In this document: positions 34,437 to 41,481 of the stretch, piece after piece
Layout: each line of letters opens with the position of its first letter
How positions within the stretch are numbered: the first letter of the stretch is position 1
Assembly (NCBI GenBank): GCA_002686085.1
Contig: NZAC01000008.1
Span: 3,942 to 49,197, forward strand
From: Roseibacillus sp.
GTDB taxonomy: Bacteria > Verrucomicrobiota > Verrucomicrobiia > Verrucomicrobiales > Akkermansiaceae
Direction of reading: 5' to 3'
DNA length: 45,256 bases
Program-made: the position numbers and the translations under genes
Notes under the pieces: model-generated
Database searches by the model: none
What the model was told of the DNA's origin: nothing
The model's input: the letters and a program-made list of their open reading frames with translations, nothing else

Positions 34437-34470
34437 AAAATAAACGGGCTCCCCAATGAAGGAGAGCCCG
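34437..34470 (-). terminator. Rho-independent terminator after the Cys-rich lipoprotein gene
   Basis: On the minus strand, CGGGCTCTCC (34470-34461) pairs with GGGGAGCCCG (34454-34445) in a 10-bp stem with one G-T pair and a 6-base loop, followed by TTTATTTT. It lies 25 bases after the lipoprotein gene stop and before pdhC. This is the best terminator in the window. Confidence 0.88.
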
Positions 34471-34495
34471 CAGGAAAATCGTTCGTTTCCGGGGC

Positions 34496-34873
34496 TTAAT
34501 TCTCCTCCGGAGCAAGCTCTTTCATTGTCGGGATCAGCCCAATGTGTGGTTCCCCACTGGAGCCTTGTCCGGTTGCTCTTCTCAGGACTTGGCTGCTCAC
34601 GGTTCCGCCACAATCTGGATCTGTGCAATACCATGACCCACAGGGGGCGCAGCTAGCAGCTTTTCGCACGGTCTTCACGACAGGACGACGCACCTTCACG
34701 GTTTCACCTGTCCCGCCCTTAGGTCCGGGCTCTGCTATCACCTCTTCTTCAATCCACTCAACTTCTTCAATTTCCACATACTTCTTTGAGGAACACCCAT
34801 TGCAGCTCAGGCCGCAGGATGAGAAGCTCAGTGCTAAAAACAGGATCGCCGGGATGAACGCCAAGGTTTTCAT
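34496..34873 (-). CDS. Small Cys-rich lipoprotein between pdhB and pdhC
   Basis: This 125-residue protein begins at the ATG at 34873 with a lipoprotein signal ending in FSSC (Cys20). The mature part has an acidic segment (VEIEEVEWIEEEVIAEPG), then a basic one, then a Cys-rich part SCAPCGSWYCTDPDCGG. Seven cysteines are present in all, so disulfides or metal binding is possible. No family is recognised. It sits inside the pyruvate dehydrogenase gene set, on the same strand, with a strong terminator just downstream. That placement looks like an insertion into the operon and gives no functional clue. Confidence 0.75.
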   Translation of the reverse strand: MKTLAFIPAILFLALSFSSCGLSCNGCSSKKYVEIEEVEWIEEEVIAEPGPKGGTGETVKVRRPVVKTVRKAASCAPCGSWYCTDPDCGGTVSSQVLRRATGQGSSGEPHIGLIPTMKELAPEEN

Positions 34874-34989
34874 AGGAAGCCCGGATGCTAGGGCCCTTCG
34901 CCGAGAGTGCAAACAGAATCTCCCCGACATTGCGCTTCGAGTAGTCTCGCTTTATTCCTGCAAGCTGTATAGCAACCCCACCCTTTAAA

Positions 34990-35973
34990 TCAGGCTATAG
35001 AAAGCACTTGGTCGACCACTCTGCGAGCGTTCGGAAGCTGCTCATCCTCGATATGGTGAGAATAGATCGCAGGCGCGTCGATACTACAGACCCGCTTTAC
35101 GGGAGCATCGAGATGATCAAACGCATGCTCCTGAATAAGAGCTGCGATCTGGGAAGAGACCCCATTAAACGGCTTGGACTCATCGACAAGAACCGCTCGG
35201 TTCGTTTTCACGACCGATTTAAGGATGGCCTCCTGATCGAGGGGTCGGATTGAGCGAAGGTCCACGACCTCTGCGGATATCTTGTGATCATTACGAAGAG
35301 TTTCCGCTGCCTCTAGGCAGTGCAACACGGATCGGCCGTGCGCAATCAGGCTGACGTCGCTTCCCTCACGTTTAATATCCGCCTTCCCGAGTGGAATGAG
35401 AAACTCTCCCTCCCCGGGGTCAGGAACCTCTCCAGAATTCCCATAAAGCTTGGTGTTCTCCATGATGAAAACTGGGTCGTTATCCCGAATGGCAGACTTC
35501 ATCAGGCCTTTAGCGTCGGCAGGAGTGGCTGGCGCGCAGACCTTCAGACCCGGAAATGCCGCAAAGAGCCCCTCGGGACAATGGGAGTGTGTTGCGCCAA
35601 CATTAGTGCCCCCATTTGCTGGCCCACGGACAACGATGGGAACGTTGATTTTTCCCCCGGCCATATAGCGCACACATCCCGCGTTGTTCACCAGTTGGTC
35701 GAAGGCAACCGAGTGGAAGGACCAGAACATCAGCTCCATCACCGGGCGAACTCCAAGCATGGATGCACCTACACCCATCCCAATAAAGCCAGCTTCCGAA
35801 ATGGGGGTGTCCACCACCCTTTTGCTTCCCCACTTATCCCAAAGGCCTTCTGTGACTTTGTAGGCTCCGTTGTACTCAGCAACTTCTTCTCCAAGAAGAA
35901 CGACATTCTCGTCGTGAGCCAGCTCTTCATCAAGGGCTTCGCGAAGCGCGTGTCTGTAGAGTAGTTCTCTCAT
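34990..35973 (-). CDS. pdhB: Pyruvate dehydrogenase E1 component, beta subunit
   Basis: This 327-residue subunit pairs with PdhA to decarboxylate pyruvate with thiamine diphosphate and reductively acetylate the lipoyl group on E2. Typical parts are LGEEVAEYNGAYKVTEGLWDKWG, VDTPISEAGFIGMGVGASM, the ATHSHCPEGLFAAFPGLKVCAPATPADAKGL region and the C-terminal transketolase domain (EVVDLRSIRPLDQEAILKSV). The ATG at 35973 has GGGGGA shortly upstream and lies 14 bases after the pdhA stop, so the two are surely cotranscribed. Length is normal. Confidence 0.97.
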   Translation of the reverse strand: MRELLYRHALREALDEELAHDENVVLLGEEVAEYNGAYKVTEGLWDKWGSKRVVDTPISEAGFIGMGVGASMLGVRPVMELMFWSFHSVAFDQLVNNAGCVRYMAGGKINVPIVVRGPANGGTNVGATHSHCPEGLFAAFPGLKVCAPATPADAKGLMKSAIRDNDPVFIMENTKLYGNSGEVPDPGEGEFLIPLGKADIKREGSDVSLIAHGRSVLHCLEAAETLRNDHKISAEVVDLRSIRPLDQEAILKSVVKTNRAVLVDESKPFNGVSSQIAALIQEHAFDHLDAPVKRVCSIDAPAIYSHHIEDEQLPNARRVVDQVLSIA

Positions 35974-35987
35974 TGTTCCCCCGCCGT

Positions 35988-37076
35988 TTAGTCGTTGAAA
36001 AAGTGGCGGCCTGTGTTGCCTGCCTCGGTATCTTCATCTACCTCCCAGTAGACATCATGTAAAATGTCATCTACGGTTGGAGGCGGCGAGCTTTCGGCAA
36101 ATTTAATTGCTTTAGCCGTCTCCTTCGTTGCCTCTTTTTCCATCGCCTTGGCCTCCTCAGCAGTCAGGTGGCCTTCCTCAATGAGTCGTCTCTCCCAAAG
36201 GCGGATGGGGTCATGGTATGTCTTGTAGCGCTCGATCTCATCCGGCGTGCGATACTTATCAGCATTCGCATCGGCAACCGAATGTCCGTAATAGCGATAT
36301 GTTTGGATCTCGAGGAGGCTCGGGCGGTGTTCCTTGCGAGCTCTTTCCATCGCGATGTGTGTCTTGGCTCTGACCTCGTAAAGGTCCTCCCCATTCACCA
36401 GGTCCCACGCCATGTTGTACGCCTCCGCCCGCTGTGCCAGGCAATCTCGATATGCGCTAGAACGCGTCTGTGATGTGCCCATTGAGTAGCCGTTGTTCTC
36501 GATGATGTAGACAACGGGAATCTCAAAGAGCGCGGCGATGTTGAGGGATTCGTGAAAAACTCCCTGATTGATAGCTCCATCACCGAGAAAGCACAGCGCA
36601 CACCCCGCCAAACCTTTAAACTTTAAGGCATACCCGAGGCCAAGACCAAGCGGGGTCTGTCCGGCTACAATGCCGTGGCCTCCCCAAAAGTTCTTATCTG
36701 GAGCGAAAAAGTGCATGGATCCCCCTTTGCCTTTGGAGCATCCAGTCACTTTTCCGAAGAGCTCGGCCATGCACTCATCCATGCTCATCCCCACGGCTAA
36801 CGCGTGACCATGGTCACGATAGGCCGTTATCACGTGGTCATTCTCTCCCATGAGGGAGACTGCTCCAACCGCGACAGATTCCTGGCCGATGTAGAGGTGG
36901 AGAAAACCACCCATTTTATCTTTCTGATATTGGCCTAGTGCGAGGTGCTCAAAACGTCGGATTCGGACCATCGTCCGATAAAAGTCGATCTTATCCTGTG
37001 GGGTCAGGCTGCGGTTCACCGGGGAACTGGAAAAATCCATCGCAGCAAACGGTGGCTCTGCAGAAGGGTCTTGCAT
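35988..37076 (-). CDS. pdhA: Pyruvate dehydrogenase E1 component, alpha subunit
   Basis: This 362-residue subunit binds thiamine diphosphate via the GDGAINQGVFHESLNIAALF...IENNGYSMGTS motif (GDG-x-NN). It also has the conserved GKVTGCSKGKGGSMHFF and the RSSAYRDCLAQRA segment that corresponds to the phosphorylation-loop region of eukaryotic E1-alpha. It is the first gene of the pdhA-pdhB set. The ATG at 37076 is the annotated start; an internal ATG at 37040 (MDFSSSP) is possible. No ribosome-binding sequence is obvious at either. The upstream gene is the unrelated membrane protein, 65 bases away. Confidence 0.97.
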   Translation of the reverse strand: MQDPSAEPPFAAMDFSSSPVNRSLTPQDKIDFYRTMVRIRRFEHLALGQYQKDKMGGFLHLYIGQESVAVGAVSLMGENDHVITAYRDHGHALAVGMSMDECMAELFGKVTGCSKGKGGSMHFFAPDKNFWGGHGIVAGQTPLGLGLGYALKFKGLAGCALCFLGDGAINQGVFHESLNIAALFEIPVVYIIENNGYSMGTSQTRSSAYRDCLAQRAEAYNMAWDLVNGEDLYEVRAKTHIAMERARKEHRPSLLEIQTYRYYGHSVADANADKYRTPDEIERYKTYHDPIRLWERRLIEEGHLTAEEAKAMEKEATKETAKAIKFAESSPPPTVDDILHDVYWEVDEDTEAGNTGRHFFND

Positions 37077-37141
37077 GGTGGTGGCTACTGGCCGTGCATA
37101 CCCCTCAGGCGCATCGCGGGCAAGAGCTAAGGTACCGCTCC

Positions 37142-37756
37142 TTAACCTCTACAAGCCCGAGAAGTCGTTGCTGGCTTAATGATCTCTTGCTCTGGGCGTC
37201 TAAAATGGCCCTGACCGAGAAGAAAAAGTGGAGTAAAAAGGACGCTTGCAGCCAACTGGCCCTTCAGAAACATCCACGCAGGAGCATAACCCGGAAGGCC
37301 AGTGGTCTGACATTGAATCCAACCCGCCCACGTTTTTGCATATTGCCCTGAAAGGGCCCACGTTCCTGTGTTGGTGACCAGATAAAAGGCAAGGGCGGCT
37401 CCAAGGGATCCCCCGATGAGCAAAAACCAAGATCTCTGTCGCAACAGGGTTCCAATCCAGAAGGTGGCCGCCAACCCTGCTATAGTCACAAAAAAATGCG
37501 GACCCCACTGATATCCCTGTGTCAGGTTAGTGATAAAGTAGGAAAGGGTCCACGCGGTGGCCGGCAACCAGACCCACCGTGTTGACATACAGGCAGCAAT
37601 ACAGAAGAAGAGCGGTGGCAGTGGGCTAAAGCCGGGTAGAAGGCTCTGGAGTAAAGGTGCTGCCCAGCTGAAAGAAACCAGCAAAGCAATCAGCATGGTT
37701 GCAGGGAGGAGGTGCTTCACTGCGGTTCTGTTATAACGGTTACTTTCGATCTGCAC
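37142..37756 (-). CDS. DUF6580-like multi-pass membrane protein
   Basis: This 204-residue protein has about six membrane segments (MLIALLVSFSWAAPLLQSLL, LFFCIAACMSTRWVWLPATAW, FFVTIAGLAATFWIGTLL, FLLIGGSLGAALAFYLVTN, LAASVLFTPLFLLG). The phrase TNTGTWALSGQYAKTWAGW followed by the last helix matches my memory of the DUF6580 putative-transport family. Substrate is unknown. The start is uncertain: GTG 37756 is the first option and an ATG at residue 21 lies inside the frame. It is read towards pdhA and could be part of the same transcript. Confidence 0.6.
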   Translation of the reverse strand: MQIESNRYNRTAVKHLLPATMLIALLVSFSWAAPLLQSLLPGFSPLPPLFFCIAACMSTRWVWLPATAWTLSYFITNLTQGYQWGPHFFVTIAGLAATFWIGTLLRQRSWFLLIGGSLGAALAFYLVTNTGTWALSGQYAKTWAGWIQCQTTGLPGYAPAWMFLKGQLAASVLFTPLFLLGQGHFRRPEQEIIKPATTSRACRG

Positions 37757-38068
37757 GCAAAATTGGATTTCTAAAGGGTAGTATTCTGAGTTGTTATTCA
37801 GATGGATGAAGGAAGAGATTCTTTTTTAAACTCTATAATTCTTCTTCTTAAAGGGGCGAATAACTCAGCCAAAATAGCGTTCCTCACTAGTTTTATCGGA
37901 GTTCCACAGGAAGAATAAACCGGGAATAAAGGAGGAGAGGCACCGAGCGTTAGTCAGAGATTGTTGCTGTTCGCGGTCATCCTCAATTCATTCCCAAGGT
38001 TCGCTCATGATCTTACCATGTTGTCCACGGCTCTTGCTCGAATCGAGTGATGGAGCTAATTATGGGTT
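37757..38068. other. 312-base intergenic region, AT-richer, divergent promoters
   Basis: No gene is visible. It separates the divergent membrane-protein gene (-) and ribD (+). A perfect TATAAT is at 37834-37839 on the plus strand without a good -35, so a ribD transcript with a leader of about 220 bases is possible. CTGA...GTTATTC (37786-37799) can pair with GAATAAC-TCAG (37858-37868) around that -10. I see no FMN-riboswitch consensus ahead of ribD. Confidence 0.5.
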
Positions 38069-39127
38069 GTGAACGACAGTGAATACATGCGTCGAGCGCT
38101 ATCTTTGGCGAGGCGCGGGCTAGGGACAACAAGTCCCAATCCTCCTGTTGGCGCGATTCTTGTGAGAGATGGCGTTGAGTTGGGCAGTGGCTGGCATAAG
38201 GGACCTGGGCAGCCCCATGCGGAGGTAGAGGCAATGAGTGACGCGGTGAAGCGTCATGGAGAAGGTGCAGCACGGGGCGCCACGATGTATGTGACCCTTG
38301 AGCCCTGTTCTACCCATGGCCGTACCGGGCCGTGTACGACCGCTCTCATACGTGCCGGAGTTAGCAGGGTTGTGGTAGGGGCTACCGATCCAAATCCGAG
38401 TCATGAGGGCAAAGCAGAGTCCTTGTTTCTCGAAGCGGGAATTGATTTTGAAGAAGGAATTGAGGAGTCGGCCTGTCACTCGCTTATCCGGGCTTTCACA
38501 AAGGTCCAGCGGAGCGGTTTACCTTGGGTGATCGTAAAGAGCGCATTCGGAATGGACGGCAAGGTGACACGCCCCGCGAGCGAAGGCCAGTGGCTGAGCG
38601 GAGAAGGCTCTCGCAAAGAGGTTCATGAGCTTCGGGGAGAAGTGGACGCGATACTGACAAGCGGCAAGACTGTGCGGAGCGACAACCCAAGGCTCACAAT
38701 AAGGGGGCCCTCGAGAGCAGCAGGACAGAACCAACCACTCCGAGTTGTCTTGACGTCAAGAGAAAATGGCGTGCCGGAGAAGTGTCATCTTCTTGCCGAT
38801 AATTTTAGCGATCGAACCCTAATATACAGGTCCAGAAGAATCGAATGTGTCTTGCGCGAACTTGTTTCAGACCACGGCGTTCTGAGCGTTATGATTGAAG
38901 CCGGGGGTAGCTTGGTGGGGCAGTTCCTGGACGAGGGGTGGGCTGATGAAGCCGTATTCTACCTTGCGCCGCTGATTACTGGGGGAAGCATTCCGGCGGT
39001 GGGAGGGGAAGGGGTGCTCGATCTTCGAAGGCGCATAGAATTGGGAAGTTGTTCGTTCAGGCGAATTGATAACGACGTGCGGGTCCGCGCTGCGATTCTC
39101 AGAGATAGCAATCCCGCTGGCATCTGA
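38069..39127 (+). CDS. ribD: Riboflavin biosynthesis deaminase/reductase
   Basis: This 352-residue bifunctional enzyme performs the second and third steps of the riboflavin pathway: deamination of the pyrimidinone and reduction of the ribosyl side chain. The N-terminal deaminase domain has the zinc motif PHAEVEA (His50, Glu52) and PCSTHGRTGPC (Cys80, Cys89). The C-terminal reductase domain (about 148-345; VIVKSAFGMDGKVTRP, AILTSGKTVRSDNPRLT, MIEAGGSLVGQFLDEGW) uses NADPH. The GTG start at 38069 follows GGAG by about 13 bases. It stands alone here, with no ribE, ribBA or ribH nearby. Confidence 0.96.
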   Translation: MNDSEYMRRALSLARRGLGTTSPNPPVGAILVRDGVELGSGWHKGPGQPHAEVEAMSDAVKRHGEGAARGATMYVTLEPCSTHGRTGPCTTALIRAGVSRVVVGATDPNPSHEGKAESLFLEAGIDFEEGIEESACHSLIRAFTKVQRSGLPWVIVKSAFGMDGKVTRPASEGQWLSGEGSRKEVHELRGEVDAILTSGKTVRSDNPRLTIRGPSRAAGQNQPLRVVLTSRENGVPEKCHLLADNFSDRTLIYRSRRIECVLRELVSDHGVLSVMIEAGGSLVGQFLDEGWADEAVFYLAPLITGGSIPAVGGEGVLDLRRRIELGSCSFRRIDNDVRVRAAILRDSNPAGI

Positions 39128-39159
39128 TCTGGTAACCTACAGAAAAGAGTTCGAATAGC

Positions 39160-39204
39160 GGGGGCTTGTAATACTATGAACGTAGTATTAATTTGAGTGC
39201 CTCC
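39160..39204. other. Long stem-loop between ribD and mnmG
   Basis: GGGGGC (39160-39165) pairs with GCCTCC (39199-39204). Nested inside is a perfect 8-bp stem TAATACTA (39169-39176) with TAGTATTA (39183-39190) around a 6-base loop. There is no T-tract after it on either strand, so it is not a classic terminator. It lies between convergent ribD and mnmG. Downstream CCTCCACGAGGTGG can form competing small hairpins. Confidence 0.6.
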
Positions 39205-39295
39205 ACGAGGTGGTTTAGGTGCAAGCACCGGGACTAAAATCTCGGCTCCTAAAGCGGCAATCTATCAAGACTCCCCAAGGAACAGGCTAAGCACT

Positions 39296-41173
39296 TTAGC
39301 TCGATGAGGATTTTTCCCGCGTGGTTTTCTCAAGCCAGATAGAGAGAATCGCTATGTCCGCTGGAGTAATTCCACTTATTCTTGCGGCTTGGCCGAGAGT
39401 ATGAGGACGGATCTCGCTGAGCCGTTGTCGCGCTTCCCGCTTCAGGCCTTCTAGGGCCTGATAGTCCAAAGATGAGGGAAGGGGTCGCGCTTCCTGCTTT
39501 TGCATGCGATCAACCTGCTGCCGCTGGCGAAGAATATGGCCTTCATATTTGAAGTCGGTCTCAATCAGGGGCCAGAGCTCTGCAGGAAACTTCGAGAGAA
39601 TGTCAGGAGGGAGGGAGTTCCACGTGTTATCTTCCCGCCGAAACCAGTGGTCTAACTTGAGGCCCTCGTGAAGCGTTTCCCTGACATAAGTCGATGCCGA
39701 TTGGAGGAGATTAATTTTGGTGGCGGTTCTCTTTTCGCGAATGGGACAATTTAGCCCAAGAGAGGCGGCAAGGGGGCCAAGCCGCTGGTCTGCGTTATCC
39801 TGCCGCAGCAGCAGGCGATATTCCGCTCGGCTGGTAAACATTCGATAGGGCTCCGTGCAGCCCTTTGTCACCAGGTCGTCAACCATCACACCTAGGTAGG
39901 CCTGATCTCGGGAGAGGACCAGAGGGCCTTTGCCCTGCGTCTTAAGGGCGGCGTTCGTCCCGGCGAGAAGGCCCTGCCCAGCAGCTTCCTCGTATCCTGA
40001 CGTTCCGTTAATTTGACCCGCAAAATATAAGCCCTCAACCAGCTTTGTCTCGAGAGTGGGAAATAATTGTGTAGGCGGGCAATAATCATACTCCACCGCA
40101 TATCCCGGGCGGATGATGGCGGCATGCTCCAACCCGGGGATGGTGCGGATAAAGGAAAGTTGCACTTCGTAGGGGAGGGAGGTTGATACTCCGTTGACGT
40201 AGTATTCATGGGTGTGTCGCCCCTCAGGCTCCAGAAAGATCTGATGCCGGGATTTTTCTGCGAATTTCACGACCTTATCTTCGATAGATGGACAATACCG
40301 AGGTCCTGTTCCTTCAATTTGACCCGAATACATCGGGCTTTGATCCAAGTTAGCCCGTATTTCATCGTGTGTCTGTGGATTGGTCCATGTGATCCAGCAG
40401 GGCAATTGTTCCACGTGGAATGCTTTGTGACCCCAAGTATTCAAGGTGAAAATATCATCAGGCTCCCCGCTTATGCTATCTGCGAGATAGCTGAATAAAG
40501 GGGGAGGGTCATCGCCATCCTGTCGTTCGCACTTTGAGAAATCGATAGAGCGGGCGTTAATCCGGCACGGTGTCCCGGTCTTAAAGCGCTCTATGGCGAA
40601 CCCAAGATCCTGGAGCGAGTCGCTGATTGTGGAGATGGTGTCTCCCATGCGTCCGCCTTTTTCGTTGCGCTTACCTACATGCATGAGGCCTCGCATGAAG
40701 GTGCCTGCGCTCAAGACTACAGCCCGCGCACGAAGTTCAAAGTGGAGATTGGTTTGAACTCCCCTGATCGCGGCCCCCTCTATTAACAAGCGAGCTGCAT
40801 TTCCCTGATGAAGATCGATGCCCTCCGTTGATTCGAGGGTGTGTTTTATCCGGAACTGGTAAGCCTTCTTATCGCATTGGGCCCGAGGCGCGCGAACACT
40901 TGGGCCTTTAGACCTGTTGAGGAGGCGCCATTGGATAGCAGTGGCATCGGTATTGAGGGCCATAGCTCCCCCGAGAGCATCAATTTCGCGAACCATATGA
41001 CCTTTGCCGAGGCCGCCGATTGCGGGGTTGCAGCTCATTTGGCCAACGGTGTCGAGGTTCTGTGTAAGGATGGCCACCTGGGCTCCTAGCCGGGCGGCGG
41101 CAAGGGCAGCTTCCACGCCTGCGTGGCCAGCTCCGATTACGAGAACGTCGTATTCTTTTGGGTAAACGAACAT
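39296..41173 (-). CDS. mnmG: tRNA uridine-5-carboxymethylaminomethyl modification enzyme MnmG (GidA)
   Basis: This 625-residue FAD enzyme works with MnmE to modify the wobble uridine of several tRNAs. It has an N-terminal dinucleotide motif ([21 protein letters not shown]), the conserved [21 protein letters not shown], and [16 protein letters not shown] in the middle. The C-terminal helical domain ([20 protein letters not shown]) interacts with MnmE in known structures. Length is typical. The gene's coding sequence contains a parS-like motif (40407-40422). In many bacteria mnmG is near the origin and beside rsmG, parA and parB; those are not seen here. Start is the ATG at 41173. Confidence 0.98.
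   Translation of the reverse strand: MFVYPKEYDVLVIGAGHAGVEAALAAARLGAQVAILTQNLDTVGQMSCNPAIGGLGKGHMVREIDALGGAMALNTDATAIQWRLLNRSKGPSVRAPRAQCDKKAYQFRIKHTLESTEGIDLHQGNAARLLIEGAAIRGVQTNLHFELRARAVVLSAGTFMRGLMHVGKRNEKGGRMGDTISTISDSLQDLGFAIERFKTGTPCRINARSIDFSKCERQDGDDPPPLFSYLADSISGEPDDIFTLNTWGHKAFHVEQLPCWITWTNPQTHDEIRANLDQSPMYSGQIEGTGPRYCPSIEDKVVKFAEKSRHQIFLEPEGRHTHEYYVNGVSTSLPYEVQLSFIRTIPGLEHAAIIRPGYAVEYDYCPPTQLFPTLETKLVEGLYFAGQINGTSGYEEAAGQGLLAGTNAALKTQGKGPLVLSRDQAYLGVMVDDLVTKGCTEPYRMFTSRAEYRLLLRQDNADQRLGPLAASLGLNCPIREKRTATKINLLQSASTYVRETLHEGLKLDHWFRREDNTWNSLPPDILSKFPAELWPLIETDFKYEGHILRQRQQVDRMQKQEARPLPSSLDYQALEGLKREARQRLSEIRPHTLGQAARISGITPADIAILSIWLEKTTREKSSSS
40407..40422. promoter_or_regulatory. 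Second parS-like site inside mnmG
   Basis: TGTTCCACGTGGAATG matches the Bacillus-type parS TGTTCCACGTGGAACA at 14 of 16 bases, differing only in the last two. It is within mnmG, where it encodes a Phe-His-Val-Glu-Gln stretch on the minus strand. It may add to the stronger site at 41281 as a ParB-binding sequence. Confidence 0.55.
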
Positions 41174-41280
41174 GATTGGGTTCGAGGCGCGGGAGAGGGT
41201 AGCGGATCGGGGCGCGAGTTCAAGGGGTTGTGGGGGCTGGATTCTTTTCGTGCAAGCTGACCACTTCCCCTCAAGGGATC

Positions 41281-41296
41281 CGTTCCACGTGGAACA
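41281..41296. promoter_or_regulatory. parS centromere site for ParB
   Basis: CGTTCCACGTGGAACA matches the Bacillus subtilis parS sequence TGTTCCACGTGGAACA at 15 of 16 bases. The 14-base core GTTCCACGTGGAAC is a perfect palindrome. It is 108 bases upstream of mnmG, a gene often found close to the replication origin. ParB is expected to load at such sites and spread over neighbouring DNA. Confidence 0.85.
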
Positions 41297-41362
41297 GAAG
41301 GGGGGGTGGCTCGATGATAGCGAAGCTCGCCGGGGCCAAAGCCATTACCTCCAAGCCTTTAC

Positions 41363-41401
41363 AGGTCATATAACACGTTGACTATAAACCAGGTATGACC
41401 T
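41363..41401. promoter_or_regulatory. Operator-like inverted repeat upstream of mnmG
   Basis: AGGTCATA (41363-41370) and TATGACCT (41394-41401) are perfect inverted repeats with a 23-base spacer. The half-site centres are 31 bases apart, about three helical turns. The right half is part of an AGGT-ATG-ACCT palindrome. TTGACT (plus strand) and a TATATG/TTATAT stretch (minus strand) lie between or beside them, so it may regulate a promoter in the phr-mnmG gap. The protein that binds is unknown. Confidence 0.4.
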
Positions 41402-41481
41402 AATTGGCTCAAGCGGGAACCGGATATCGCTTACGGGATACCAGAAGGCGACTGAGGGTGGCTCCTGGATTCCCTCTCGTA

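Larger units (their letters stand above)
41174..41481. other. 308-base intergenic region with parS and an operator-like repeat
   Basis: No gene is supported here. The short frames on the plus strand (for example from 41172) lack protein-like character. The region carries the parS site (41281-41296) and an inverted repeat (41363-41401), which may overlap the mnmG promoter; mnmG itself starts at 41173 on the minus strand. Confidence 0.6.

Noticed and set aside
38069..39127. FMN riboswitch ahead of ribD
   Set aside because: The conserved AGGGGCAGGGTG and related FMN-box segments are not found in 37757-38068.
39614..39629. Third parS-like sequence (GTTCCACGTGTTAT) in mnmG
   Set aside because: It matches only about 11 of 16 bases and lacks the palindrome, so it is within chance.
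41172..41381. Small plus-strand frame in the mnmG-phr gap
   Set aside because: It crosses the parS palindrome, has no ribosome-binding sequence and no protein-like pattern.
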